The notes: generated by a model not told the origin, from the letters alone. Positions 7,494 to 16,791 are shown, counted from the first letter of the stretch. The stretch is 64,000 bases of DNA from Mixta intestinalis (GCF_009914055.1 NZ_CP028271.1:682001-746000), one strand, 5' to 3'. Numbers and translations: made by a program.

Positions 7494-9953
7494 ATGGAAC
7501 GACGTTCGATGGCAAAATGGTTACGATTGATGCGAGCGAGCCTGCTGGCGTTGCTGGCGCTGGCTCCGCTCTACCTGCATGCGGCAGACGACGGCGATGC
7601 GTCGACCGCAACGGCGGAAGACGAGACCGCTGTTAAGGTTAACGCGGCGGTTGAGCTGCCGAAGATGCAAAAAATCCTTGATAAGATTAAAGGCCAGGTT
7701 TCCGACGAAACCAATGACGCGCAGCTGTCACAGCTAAACGACATGGCGCTGGAGCTGTCGGGGAATGCTGATACGCTGGGTCAGGCGCTGATCCCGCAAA
7801 GTCAGCAGCTGATTTCCCAGCTGGCAGTGCTCGGTCCCGCACCTAAGCCGGACAGCGGCGTGAAAGAGACGCCGGAGGTGACGCGCAAACGTGCCGCGCT
7901 GGAGAATCAAAAGCAAAAGCTGGACGATCAGATCAAGCAGGCGGAAGCGATTAAAAGCGGCTCGCTGAACCTCAGCGCGCAAATCGTTAATCTGCGGCGC
8001 GATAACCTGAAAACCCAGCTGGCGCTGAACTCCGGCAGCATCTTCGGATCGCGTTTCTGGTCGCCGCTGTTTAACGTCCAGCAGCTGGATGGTGAGAAGC
8101 TGGCCAGCTTCCGCGATGAACTGGTAGATACCGCAGCGCTGGCCTGGGAACCGGGCTGGCGGGCAGGAACGTTGCTGTGGCTGGTGGCGGCGGTTTTGCT
8201 CGCCACGCTGGGACGGCGCTACGGCGAGGAGTTTCTCGCCTGGGTCAGTATCCATCAGCTGCCGGAAGGGCGGCTGCGGCGCAGTTTCCTCGCTGCGGCG
8301 ATTGCGCTGACGACGCTCGTGGCGGTGGTAATGGCGTTTAGCTTTCTCGATCAGGCGCTGACCCGTCGGGCGGAAGTTTCTGACGATGTCCATGATTTTG
8401 TCGATCGTCTGGTGCAGCTGAGCGTGTTCTGCGGGTTGATCGCTGGTCTGGGGCGCGCCTTTCTCTCCACGCGGCGTCCCTCCTGGCGTCTGCCCGCTAT
8501 TTCTAACGAAGTGGCAATGGCGCTGAAGCCGTTTCCTCCACTGACCGCGACGCTGGTATTTATTTTCCAGACCGTAGAAGCGCTGAACAGCAGCGTAGGC
8601 ACCAGCGTCGGAACCACTATTCTGGCGAACGGTTTGACGGCGCTGCTGGTGGGCGCTACCGCGCTTTCCATTAGTTTCCGTTCCAGCCGCGTGCGGCGTC
8701 GGCTGGTGCAGGAAGGGCAGACGCCAGAGGCGAAATCAACGCTGGTTGGTCTGATTCAGATGGCGATTACGCTGGCTGGATTGGCGATTCTGCTGTCGCT
8801 GGCGGTGGGTTACGTTACCCTGGCGCGCTTCCTGAGCTATGAGCTGGTCTGGCTTGGTATCGTCTGCGGCGCATTTTATTTCCTCAGCCATTTGCTCAGC
8901 GACGGTTGCGAAACCCTGCTGTCGGTTAATAACCCCAGCGGCAAACGGATTCAAACCTCGCTGAATATCGATGCGCGTCATCTGTCGCAGGCGGCGGCGC
9001 TACTGTCGGCGCTGGGGAAAACTATCCTGCTGCTGTTCGCGGCGGTGGCGGTGCTGAACGGCACTTTCGGCACCTCAACGCCGATTGAGCTGCTGCAAAA
9101 GGCGGTAGAGTTCTGGGGCGGCAAAGGGCTGGAGACGCTGAATATCGTGCCTGCCCATCTGGTGAATGCGCTGCTCTGCCTGGTCATCGGAATTTATGTG
9201 CTGCGTTCGGTGCGCCGCTGGCTGGATAATGAATTCCTGCCGAAAACCACTATGGATACCGGGATGCGCGTCTCGCTGGTGACGCTGTTCAGCAATATCG
9301 GCTATGTGCTGGTGATTCTGCTGACGCTCTCTACCATGGGCGTACAGTGGAATAAGCTGGCATGGATTGTCAGCGCCCTGTCAGTAGGTATCGGTTTCGG
9401 CCTCCAGGAGATTGTGAAAAACTTTATCTCTGGCCTGATTCTGCTTACCGAACGTCCGGTAAAAGTGGGCGACCTGGTGAGTATCAGCGGGATTGAAGGC
9501 GATATTCGTCGTATCAACGTGCGCGCCACTGAAATCCAGCTAAGCGATAAATCAACGGTGATTGTCCCTAACTCGCAGTTAATCTCGCAGAACGTGCGCA
9601 ACGCCACTATGGGTAACGCGCAGGGTGTGGTAACCATTATGCTGACCTTTCCGCTGGATATCGATCCGGTGCAGGTTCGCGAAATTCTGCTGGCGGTCTA
9701 TAACGAGAACGAACGTATTCTGGAAACGCCGGAGCCTTCCGTCAGCTTTAAAGATCTGACGCCGCAGGGCATCGTGCTGAGCGTAACCGGCAACGTCGCC
9801 ACGCAGCGTCAGGTCGGCAGTGCGAAGAGCGATCTGCTGTTTGATATGCTTACCCGGCTGCGTAAAGAGGGCATCGTGCTGTCGCGCCCGCAGACGATGA
9901 TTATCGAGCAGAAAAATGGCGACGTGGTGGTAAAAAATCCCCAGCAGCCCTGA
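7494..9953 (+). CDS. Mechanosensitive channel protein with DUF3772 domain
   Basis: An 819-residue inner membrane protein with a signal peptide (cleavage near LYLHAADD), a periplasmic region of about 180 residues rich in Gln/Lys helices matching the DUF3772 type, about ten hydrophobic segments between roughly residues 220 and 640, and a C-terminal MscS domain. MscS marks are LAWIVSALSVGIGFGLQEIV followed by NFISGLILLTERPVKVGDLV and the beta domain VPNSQLISQNVRN. It probably acts as an osmotic release valve of small conductance, by family. It is not one of the E. coli MscK, MscM, YbdG or YnaI proteins. An alternative start is the ATG at 7509 (MAKWLRLM), which also gives a normal signal peptide. 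Confidence 0.85.
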   Translation: MERRSMAKWLRLMRASLLALLALAPLYLHAADDGDASTATAEDETAVKVNAAVELPKMQKILDKIKGQVSDETNDAQLSQLNDMALELSGNADTLGQALIPQSQQLISQLAVLGPAPKPDSGVKETPEVTRKRAALENQKQKLDDQIKQAEAIKSGSLNLSAQIVNLRRDNLKTQLALNSGSIFGSRFWSPLFNVQQLDGEKLASFRDELVDTAALAWEPGWRAGTLLWLVAAVLLATLGRRYGEEFLAWVSIHQLPEGRLRRSFLAAAIALTTLVAVVMAFSFLDQALTRRAEVSDDVHDFVDRLVQLSVFCGLIAGLGRAFLSTRRPSWRLPAISNEVAMALKPFPPLTATLVFIFQTVEALNSSVGTSVGTTILANGLTALLVGATALSISFRSSRVRRRLVQEGQTPEAKSTLVGLIQMAITLAGLAILLSLAVGYVTLARFLSYELVWLGIVCGAFYFLSHLLSDGCETLLSVNNPSGKRIQTSLNIDARHLSQAAALLSALGKTILLLFAAVAVLNGTFGTSTPIELLQKAVEFWGGKGLETLNIVPAHLVNALLCLVIGIYVLRSVRRWLDNEFLPKTTMDTGMRVSLVTLFSNIGYVLVILLTLSTMGVQWNKLAWIVSALSVGIGFGLQEIVKNFISGLILLTERPVKVGDLVSISGIEGDIRRINVRATEIQLSDKSTVIVPNSQLISQNVRNATMGNAQGVVTIMLTFPLDIDPVQVREILLAVYNENERILETPEPSVSFKDLTPQGIVLSVTGNVATQRQVGSAKSDLLFDMLTRLRKEGIVLSRPQTMIIEQKNGDVVVKNPQQP

Positions 9954-9958
9954 CAGAA

Positions 9959-9989
9959 AACGGGCCGCGGATTAAACCGGCGGCCCGTT
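9959..9989 (-). terminator. Terminator between the channel gene and dld
   Basis: Inverted repeat AACGGGCCGC (9959-9968) with GCGGCCCGTT (9980-9989) lies between two convergent genes. On the minus strand it continues into TTTTCTG, so it best serves dld and may act both ways. Confidence 0.7.
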
Positions 9990-10033
9990 GTGGTTGGCAG
10001 CGCCGCCTGGCGTTGAAACCGGCGGCCTGGTTA

Positions 10034-11782
10034 TTACTGTTCGGCGTGATGATGGCCGTCGCAGCCGCATCCGGCCCAGTTTTTCTGTTTACTGGTTTTG
10101 CCGATGCCGGGGTTAAAGCTGTTGGTAGGATCGAGCTGCTGATAGAATTTTTTCATCTGCGGCTTGGCCTCATACAGATGCCCCACATTGTGCTCTGCCG
10201 GGTATTCCGCGCCGCGCTGGTTCAGAATCGCCAGCATCTCTTCTTTCAGCGCATGTGCATCCACGCCTTTCTTCACGATATAGTCCTGATGGAAAACGTG
10301 GCACATAAAGTGGCCGTAATAGAGTCGATGCACCAGCTTATCGTCAAACTCCGGCGGCAGCTTCTCAAACCACTCGCGGTCGTTACGACGCAGCGCGATA
10401 TCCAGCGCCAGAATATCCTCCACCTCATCGTGATGCACCGCGTGGTAGCGCACCGCGGCACCCGCTGCGGCGAAGCGATGCAGAAACGCTTTCGATCCTT
10501 CCTCATCGGTGCATTCGAAATAATCGCCGCCGCCTTCGCGGAAGAAATCTTTCAGGAACTGACGTGCTTCTTCCACGCCGTCGCCGGACATTTTCAGCAT
10601 CAGATGATGTTCATAGCGATCGCGCCAGGTTTTCATCTTCTTCGGCAGATGCGTCGGGAAGAGGGCGCTCAGTTTTTGCATCAGCCGGTCGGTAAAATGC
10701 GCACCGAAAATCGGGAAGCGGCTCAGCATGGCATCAACGCGCCCTTTAATGGTAAATAAGCGCGGCATCTTATCGGTGCCCAATTTATCGATCATGATAA
10801 AAGTATCTTTGCCATATTTTTCGGCGATGTCATACATATCGCGGTGCATATATTCGCCCGCCACCGGCAGGTTTTTAAAATGCGCGAGGATATGACGCCG
10901 AATATCTTCCAGCGCGGCGGTGTCATTAGAGCCGATATAGAAGACCTGCTGCTTTTTCTCCGCCTCGAAGGTATCCAGGCGTACGGCGAACACCGCCAGT
11001 TTGCCCGCGCAGCCGGAAGCTTCATACAGGCGACTGGCATCGGCGTTAAAGCGCGACGGCGTATCGGCATCGACATCGCGCACGCGTTCAACATAGTTAT
11101 GATCCGAGGCCTGGCGCGAATCGTAATGAACATCGCTCTCTTGCCAGCTTTCATCATCCAGCTTGCCCAGAATCTGCTCCGGCGTGGTGCCGAGATCGAT
11201 ACCCAGATGGTTAATCAGCTTCAGCTGGCCCTGTTCATCCACCTGCGCGTAGAGCGACATTTCGGTGTAGGCCGGGCCGCGTTTAACCAGCGCGCCGCCG
11301 GAGTTATTACAAACGCCACCGAGAATCGAAGCACCGATACAGGAGGAGCCGATAACCGAGTGCGGCTCGCGGCCCAGCGGCTTCAGCATTTTTTCCAGCT
11401 GGAAGAGGGTGCCGCCAGGGAAAGCAAGTACCTGCTTACCTTTGTCCAGTAGTTGAATACGATCCATGCGTAGAGTGCTGACAATCACAATATCGCGATC
11501 GTAATCGTTGCCGTTTGGCGTTGACCCTTCCGTCAGGCCGGTATTCGCCGCCTGCATCAGGATAATTTTATCTGCCGCGACTGCCGCCTGAAGTACGCGC
11601 CATAGCTCCAGCAACGTGCCCGGAAAAACGACCGCCAGCGCATCGCCCTGACCGGAGCGGAAACCTTTACGGTAACGTTCGGTTTTGCGGGGATCGGTCA
11701 GCAAATGGCTACCGCCAACGATACGGCGTAGTTCATTAATCAGATTTTGGCTGGAAGGGGTTTGATGAGGGTGCATATCCAT
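10034..11782 (-). CDS. dld: Quinone-dependent D-lactate dehydrogenase
   Basis: FAD-containing peripheral membrane enzyme that oxidises D-lactate to pyruvate and feeds electrons to the quinone pool. The 582-residue protein is slightly longer than E. coli Dld (about 571). FAD-binding (PCMH) features are TGLTEGSTPNG, PHSVIGSSCIGASILGGVC and CNNSGGALVKRGPAYTE. The C-terminal cap and membrane-binding region includes HAVHHDEVEDILALDIALRR and the ending HNVGHLYEAKPQMKKFY plus DPTNSFNPGIGKTSK. The last residues are Cys/His-rich (GCGCDGHHHAEQ), an uncommon tail. It is divergent from bglX, as in E. coli. Confidence 0.95.
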   Translation of the reverse strand: MDMHPHQTPSSQNLINELRRIVGGSHLLTDPRKTERYRKGFRSGQGDALAVVFPGTLLELWRVLQAAVAADKIILMQAANTGLTEGSTPNGNDYDRDIVIVSTLRMDRIQLLDKGKQVLAFPGGTLFQLEKMLKPLGREPHSVIGSSCIGASILGGVCNNSGGALVKRGPAYTEMSLYAQVDEQGQLKLINHLGIDLGTTPEQILGKLDDESWQESDVHYDSRQASDHNYVERVRDVDADTPSRFNADASRLYEASGCAGKLAVFAVRLDTFEAEKKQQVFYIGSNDTAALEDIRRHILAHFKNLPVAGEYMHRDMYDIAEKYGKDTFIMIDKLGTDKMPRLFTIKGRVDAMLSRFPIFGAHFTDRLMQKLSALFPTHLPKKMKTWRDRYEHHLMLKMSGDGVEEARQFLKDFFREGGGDYFECTDEEGSKAFLHRFAAAGAAVRYHAVHHDEVEDILALDIALRRNDREWFEKLPPEFDDKLVHRLYYGHFMCHVFHQDYIVKKGVDAHALKEEMLAILNQRGAEYPAEHNVGHLYEAKPQMKKFYQQLDPTNSFNPGIGKTSKQKNWAGCGCDGHHHAEQ

Positions 11783-11938
11783 TGTCCTGTTATGTAGTCG
11801 ATTCTACTTTAGCAGCTCAGGCAGAAAAGCGTCTGTCCTGGAAACTACCTGCTATTCTTTTCCTGTGGCACACTGAAGCTATCCTATTGCTATACCACTA
11901 TAAAACTCTTCCTGCGTTTTTGTTGAGAGCCCAATCTG

Positions 11939-14236
11939 ATGAAATGGATTTATTCCCTGAGTCTTGCGGTTTCCCTGGCGGTACAGCCCGCCTTTGCTGA
12001 CGATCTTTTTGGCCCGCATCGCCTGACGCCCGATGCGCGCGATGCTTTTGTCACCGATCTGCTGGCGAAAATGACGCTGGATGAAAAAATTGGTCAGCTG
12101 CGGCTGATCAGCGTCGGGCCGGATAACCCGAAAGAGGCGATCCGCGAGATGATTAAAAACGGTCAGGTCGGGGCGATTTTCAATACCGTTACCCGTCCCG
12201 ATATCCGCGCCATGCAGGATCAGGTCATGCAGCTCAGCCGCCTGAAAATCCCGCTGTTCTTCGCCTATGACGTGGTGCACGGGCAGCGCACCATCTTCCC
12301 GATTCCGTTAGGGTTGGCCGCCAGCTGGGATCTTGATGCGGTAGCGCGCGTAGGCCGGGTATCGGCTTATGAAGCGGCAGATGATGGCCTGAATATGACC
12401 TGGGCACCGATGGTGGACGTCACGCGTGAACCGCGCTGGGGCCGTGGCTCGGAAGGCTTTGGCGAGGATACATGGCTCACCTCACAGATGGGCGCGACGA
12501 TGGTGAAGGCGATGCAGGGCAAAAGCCCGGCGGATCGCTATGCGCTGATGACCAGCGTGAAACATTTCGCCCTGTACGGTGCCGTGGAAGGCGGGCGTGA
12601 CTACAATACGGTGGATATGAGCCCGCAGCGCATGTTCCAGGACTATATGCCGCCTTACAAGGCCTCGCTGGATGCGGGCAGCGGCGGGGTAATGGTTTCC
12701 CTGAACTCAATCAACGGCGTACCGGCTACCGCTAACGGCTGGCTGCTCAAGGATCTGCTGCGCGACGAGTGGAAATTCAAAGGCATTACCATCAGCGATC
12801 ACGGCGCGATTAAAGAGCTGATTAAACACGGCGTCGCCAGCGATCCGCAGGATGCGGTGCGGGTAGCGCTGAAGGCCGGTATCGATATGAGCATGGGCGA
12901 TGAATACTACAGCAAATATCTGCCGGGACTGGTGAAGCGCGGCGTGGTATCGCAGCAGGAGATTGACGATGCGGCGCGTCACGTACTGAACGTGAAATAT
13001 GATATGGGATTATTTAACGATCCCTATAGCCATCTGGGGCCGAAGGGCAGCGATCCGGTAGATACCAATGCGGAAAGTCGCCTGCATCGTGAAGATGCGC
13101 GCGACGTGGCGCGTAAAAGTATGGTGCTGCTGAAAAACCGTCTGGAAACGCTGCCGCTGAAAAAGGCCGGTACCATTGCGCTGATCGGCCCGCTGGCAGA
13201 CAGCCAGCGCGATATTATGGGCAGCTGGTCGGCAGCGGGCGTAGCGAAGCAATCAGTGACGCTGTTACAGGGGATGAAAAACGCCACCGCTGGCAAGGCA
13301 ACCCTGCTGTATGCCAAAGGCGCGAACGTCACCGATCATAAAGGCATTCAGGATTTCCTTAACCAGTATGAGCAGGCGGTAACCGTTGACAGCCGTACGC
13401 CGCAGCAGATGATTGATGAGGCGGTCGCCACGGCGAAGCAGGCGGATGTGGTGGTACTGGCGCTGGGCGAAGCGCAGGGTATGGCGCACGAAGCCTCCAG
13501 CCGCACCGATCTGACGCTGCCGGAAAGCCAGCAAAAATTGCTGGCGGCGCTGAAAGCCACCGGCAAACCGCTGGTGCTGGTGCTGATGAACGGGCGTGCG
13601 CTGGCGCTGACCCATGAATATCAGCAGGCGGATGCGATGCTGGAAAGCTGGTTTAGCGGCACCGAAGGAGGCAACGCCATCGCCGACGTGCTGTTTGGCG
13701 ATTACAACCCATCTGGCAAGCTGCCGGTCTCCTTCCCGCGTTCGGTTGGGCAGATTCCGATCTACTACAACCATCTGCCTACCGGTCGCCCTTATAATCC
13801 GTTAAAACCGAACAAATATACTTCGCATTACTACGATGCGGTTAACGGGCCGCTGTTCCCGTTCGGTTACGGGCTGAGCTATACCACTTTCAGCGTCTCG
13901 CCGGTAAAACTCTCCTCAGCCACCATGCCGCGCAACGGCACGCTGGAGGCGAGCGTCACCGTTACCAACAGCGGCAAACGCGACGGTGCGACGGTGGTAC
14001 AGCTTTACCTGAATGATGAGGTTGCCAGCGTCAGCCGTCCGGTAAAAGAACTGAAGGGCTTTAAGCGCATCATGCTCAGGGCGGGCGAATCGCAGACCGT
14101 GCGTTTCCCGATTGACGCTGAGGCGCTGACGTTCTGGAACCAGCGTATGCAGCAGGTGGTGGAGCCGGGCAAGTTTAAAGTGATGATCGGGCTTGATTCG
14201 GTCAGAACGCAGGATGCCGAATTCACTCTGTTGTAA
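11939..14236 (+). CDS. bglX: Periplasmic beta-glucosidase BglX
   Basis: Glycoside hydrolase family 3 enzyme of 765 residues, the same length as E. coli BglX. A signal peptide ends at about residue 20 (VQPAFA-DDLFG). The TIM-barrel domain contains KHFALYGAVEGGRDYN and the nucleophile Asp287 in TISDHGAI. The second domain carries the likely acid/base region AHEASSRTDLTLP, and a C-terminal fibronectin-III-like domain covers about 660-765. It hydrolyses beta-glucosides in the periplasm. A strong terminator follows at 14252. Confidence 0.95.
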   Translation: MKWIYSLSLAVSLAVQPAFADDLFGPHRLTPDARDAFVTDLLAKMTLDEKIGQLRLISVGPDNPKEAIREMIKNGQVGAIFNTVTRPDIRAMQDQVMQLSRLKIPLFFAYDVVHGQRTIFPIPLGLAASWDLDAVARVGRVSAYEAADDGLNMTWAPMVDVTREPRWGRGSEGFGEDTWLTSQMGATMVKAMQGKSPADRYALMTSVKHFALYGAVEGGRDYNTVDMSPQRMFQDYMPPYKASLDAGSGGVMVSLNSINGVPATANGWLLKDLLRDEWKFKGITISDHGAIKELIKHGVASDPQDAVRVALKAGIDMSMGDEYYSKYLPGLVKRGVVSQQEIDDAARHVLNVKYDMGLFNDPYSHLGPKGSDPVDTNAESRLHREDARDVARKSMVLLKNRLETLPLKKAGTIALIGPLADSQRDIMGSWSAAGVAKQSVTLLQGMKNATAGKATLLYAKGANVTDHKGIQDFLNQYEQAVTVDSRTPQQMIDEAVATAKQADVVVLALGEAQGMAHEASSRTDLTLPESQQKLLAALKATGKPLVLVLMNGRALALTHEYQQADAMLESWFSGTEGGNAIADVLFGDYNPSGKLPVSFPRSVGQIPIYYNHLPTGRPYNPLKPNKYTSHYYDAVNGPLFPFGYGLSYTTFSVSPVKLSSATMPRNGTLEASVTVTNSGKRDGATVVQLYLNDEVASVSRPVKELKGFKRIMLRAGESQTVRFPIDAEALTFWNQRMQQVVEPGKFKVMIGLDSVRTQDAEFTLL

Positions 14237-14251
14237 TGGTATGCGACGGTG

Positions 14252-14283
14252 AAACCGACCGGTTAGCGCCGGTCGGTTTTTTT
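14252..14283 (+). terminator. Rho-independent terminator of bglX
   Basis: AAACCGACCGG (14252-14262) pairs with CCGGTCGGTTT (14269-14279) and runs into a T-tract. This is a canonical intrinsic terminator 16 bases after the bglX stop. Confidence 0.9.
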
Positions 14284-14316
14284 GTCGGCATAAACGGCTT
14301 TTCCGTGAAGGCTACG

Positions 14317-14514
14317 CTATTTGCCGCCTGCCATATCGAGAAAGCTGCCGGTAACGTTAACGGCAAACAGCGAAGCGATACGCGCTGCGTCCAGCTGTTC
14401 AACAGAGGCCTGCGGTTTAAGCACGGCGGCGTTGTTTACCAGCCCGGTCAGCGTACCGAGATCGCGATCGCCGCCGGTAATCAGGGTAATTCTCTCTTTT
14501 ATTAATGCCGTCAA
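14317..14514 (-). pseudogene. Collapsed remnant of a short-chain dehydrogenase/reductase
   Basis: A 65-codon frame keeps three separate pieces of an SDR (normally about 250 residues): the N-terminal cofactor-binding start ITLITGGDRDLG, the middle segment GTLTGLVNNAA...VNVTGSF with the NNA motif, and an end FLDMAGGK that resembles the GG+ C-terminus of SDRs. About 65 residues are missing between the first two pieces and over 100 between the last two, including the catalytic Ser and YxxxK. The frame is still open across both joins. It cannot be an active enzyme. Confidence 0.7.
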
Positions 14515-14702
14515 TGTATTGAATCTCTGAAGGAGAACAGGGAAGGGAAGTTTAAAAATAAATTTTAATAATTGAAAAACAATGTGGCGATGTTACGGTT
14601 ATGCGTTGCATCACACTTTTGAAAAAATGAAGGCAAAAGGAGAAGTAGATAACAAAAATAATGGCTTGTAAGCAACATTGAAATAAGGTAAGGAACGTTA
14701 AA

Positions 14703-14783
14703 ATGCAAAATAATACGGCGTTTGCTTTAAATTTATTATTATTGATTATTAGTATGGGAGTTTTTAATTATGGTACTTGTTAA
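14703..14783 (+). CDS. Possible 26-residue hydrophobic peptide
   Basis: A short frame starts MQNNTAFALNLLLLIISMG and ends YGTC with TAA at 14781. One hydrophobic stretch could span a membrane or act as a signal-like segment. AAGGAACG stands about seven bases upstream of the ATG, a fair ribosome-binding site. It lies in the AT-rich leader of the gene at 14860. It could be a leader peptide, a small membrane protein or toxin-like peptide, or chance in AT-rich DNA. I recognise no family. Confidence 0.3.
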   Translation: MQNNTAFALNLLLLIISMGVFNYGTC

Positions 14784-14859
14784 CTTGGGAATGGAGATGA
14801 TAAAGTCTGTTTTTTTATAAGATAACATATCTGACAGGCATGCCTGTTTAAAAGATTAT

Positions 14860-15501
14860 ATGACTATGGATAAGAAAGAAATAGCTTACGGTATTTTAGC
14901 AGGTATTTCATCTGTACCAGGCGGAATTTATAATGGAATAAAAAGAACTTGGCAGGGGAGTGGTTTGTCTGGTAGCGATCTTAAATCCAGAAACCAAATT
15001 GAAACGGAAAGGTTTTTTAAGCTTGTTAAATCATTAGGAAATAAAGAAGAGCCAGTTAGGCGTTTGATTACTACAGTAATGCTGGATTTTTATGAAAGGC
15101 TGGATGAAAGTACACGATCGGCTATTAATGACAAAATTGGTTATGGTTTGGGTCGGTTAGCGGGTAAAACCGGAGCGCAGTTCATGTTCGCTCATACTGT
15201 AACTACTACGATGATTCGCCATGCTGCGTCAACATATGCATGGCGTAAGTTTATTCATTTCGGAACTTCTTTTTCGCTAAACATTTTGATGATTCAGGGG
15301 CTGATAGAAGAAGCAGCCTTAGCCTCAAGGCGCATGCAATATAAATACAGAATGACTTACGATAAGGTTTCCCGAAACAATCTTGATATGGTTTATTTTC
15401 TCGTTGAACCGCAACTGGAGCCTTACCTTGAATATCTGAATGTACATAACATAATTTGCAAAGGAGTTCAGAGTGAAATATGCAAAATTCTCGGTAGTTA
15501 A
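14860..15501 (+). CDS. Hypothetical protein, AT-rich, possible pore-forming effector
   Basis: A 213-residue protein that I do not recognise with certainty. The N-terminus has a Gly-rich amphipathic segment (YGILAGISSVPGGIYNGIK), a charged helical middle, a Gly/Thr/Ala-rich stretch around 105-125 (GLGRLAGKTGAQFMFAH) and a moderately hydrophobic segment FGTSFSLNILMIQGL. The end contains a conserved-looking Tyr-rich block (YDKVSRNNLDMVYFLVEPQL). No signal peptide is present. Base composition is far more AT-rich than its neighbours, suggesting transfer. A small membrane-protein gene overlaps its 3' end. That layout, and hydrophobic patches without a leader, recall the Serratia Ssp6/Sip6 type of T6SS effector/immunity pair, but this is a hypothesis only. 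Confidence 0.7.
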   Translation: MTMDKKEIAYGILAGISSVPGGIYNGIKRTWQGSGLSGSDLKSRNQIETERFFKLVKSLGNKEEPVRRLITTVMLDFYERLDESTRSAINDKIGYGLGRLAGKTGAQFMFAHTVTTTMIRHAASTYAWRKFIHFGTSFSLNILMIQGLIEEAALASRRMQYKYRMTYDKVSRNNLDMVYFLVEPQLEPYLEYLNVHNIICKGVQSEICKILGS

Positions 15502-15682
15502 ATTTTTTAGCTGGGCAGTCTCGCATATTTTAGAGGCAGTTATCACCGGAGTCTGTTCCTTTGCTGCGCTTATGTCGCTATTTTTATTTAATGGTTTTAT
15601 GAAATTCATCGGTTTCTCCGGCTTTTTTCTACTGGGCTATTTGCTCACCTTGGGGCTGGGGTTACTGCGCAATGAAAGATAA
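15473..15682 (+). CDS. Small two-helix membrane protein, partner of the upstream gene
   Basis: A 69-residue protein with two predicted transmembrane helices (about 14-38 and 42-65) and a basic C-terminus (LLRNER). It starts at GTG 15473, with AAGGAG at 15461-15466, six bases before, so translation is well supported. It overlaps the upstream gene by 29 bases in another frame, implying coupled expression. The small size, inner-membrane character and tight coupling fit an immunity-type protein, but no family is recognised. Confidence 0.65.
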   Translation: MKYAKFSVVKFFSWAVSHILEAVITGVCSFAALMSLFLFNGFMKFIGFSGFFLLGYLLTLGLGLLRNER

Positions 15683-15713
15683 CGTTGTGTTAATCTGTAT
15701 AGATGCGTATTAA

Positions 15714-15742
15714 AAACCGATCGGCAGCTAACCAATCGGTTT
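15714..15742 (+). terminator. Weak terminator after the AT-rich gene pair
   Basis: AAACCGAT (15714-15721) pairs with ATCGGTTT (15735-15742). No long T-run follows, so efficiency is doubtful. Confidence 0.4.
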
Positions 15743-15794
15743 ATACAGGCTCTGTAGAAAAAATCAAACGGGGATAGCCCTTTGATGGCGTGCG

Positions 15795-16286
15795 TCAGGC
15801 AGCGTGCTGATTTACCTGCTGCTCCGCCAGCATAGTCAGTTTTTCATCGGTGGTTTTTTCTTCATCCAGGGTACTCTTCAGGATAGAGATAACATTGTCA
15901 TAGCCCAGATTTTTCGCCAACGCCATCAGCGAACCGTAGCTCGATATCTCATAATGTTCGACTTTCTGAGCGGCAACAATCAGACCCGCATCACGCACCG
16001 GCCCTTCCTCTACTTCCTGAATAATCTCCTCACCCTCCTTGATAAGCCCTTCCATCGCCACGCAGGTGACGTTCTGTAACGCTACCCGATCGAGCGCCTG
16101 GATAACCTGGTCGAGCCGCTCAATATGGCCTTTGGTTTCTTCCAGATGCTGCGTAAAACCTTCGACAAGTTTCGCTTCGGTAGCGGCCTCCGCCATTTTC
16201 GGCAGCGCCCTGGTTAACTGAACTTCCGCGCTGTAAACATCGCTCAAAGTATGAACAAACAGATCGTTTAGCGATTGCATCGTCAT
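15795..16286 (-). CDS. yciF: YciF-like ferritin-fold stress protein (DUF892)
   Basis: A 163-residue DUF892 protein, a four-helix ferritin-like fold. It follows E. coli YciF closely (SLNDLFVHTLSDVYSAE, HLEETKGHIERLDQV, CVAMEGLIKEGEE, QKVEHYEISSYGSLMALA). Conserved Glu/His ligands such as the EXXXH-type KVEHYE suggest a dinuclear metal site. Members are RpoS- or stress-linked; the biochemical role is unknown. YciE, which accompanies YciF in E. coli, is absent nearby. GGGAG lies about eight bases before the ATG. Confidence 0.85.
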   Translation of the reverse strand: MTMQSLNDLFVHTLSDVYSAEVQLTRALPKMAEAATEAKLVEGFTQHLEETKGHIERLDQVIQALDRVALQNVTCVAMEGLIKEGEEIIQEVEEGPVRDAGLIVAAQKVEHYEISSYGSLMALAKNLGYDNVISILKSTLDEEKTTDEKLTMLAEQQVNQHAA

Positions 16287-16791
16287 AAGTCTGTCTCCCT
16301 CTGATGGTGTATATCGGTGTACTGCATTAGCTTTAAAAGCCTGGTAGAGGTGATGCTGTCAGGCAACTATCTGGCGTTTCGCTTTTAACTGCATGAAAAA
16401 TAATTGTTTATTAAATTCTATGCTAATGATTTCTAATAATAAACAATATAAACAATGACTTATTTACTGAGTAATGCTGCGTAAAAGAGTGTGAAATCTT
16501 ATTGCTGAACGTAGCGGCAGACAGCTAAAGACATTTATTTGCCCGTTATCGTCTTCAAAAAGCGCCAAAGAAGAGTTTTAACCCATTTATGTCATTACGG
16601 GCAGCGTCACGGAAAAACAGCGCGGAGGCATTTTGCCTGCCATGGCTAATTTTCTTGCGGTGTTTCAGGGCGCGTAAAATGCTGCATTATGCATGATTTT
16701 GAGACTTTTACCCTTGCCGCTGCGTGGCGAGAAAAGGGATCCTACCCTATTATCGGGGAAAATGGATTCCTCTACGTTGCGTTGAGGCATT
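16287..16791. other. Intergenic region between yciF and the SUFU gene
   Basis: About 500 bases without a convincing gene. It includes an AT-rich stretch at roughly 16390-16460 that probably carries the divergent promoters. No clear operator, hairpin or repeat was found by eye. Confidence 0.5.

Noticed and set aside
10013..10759. 248-codon plus-strand frame over dld
   Set aside because: Antisense shadow of the recognised dld gene; biased composition.
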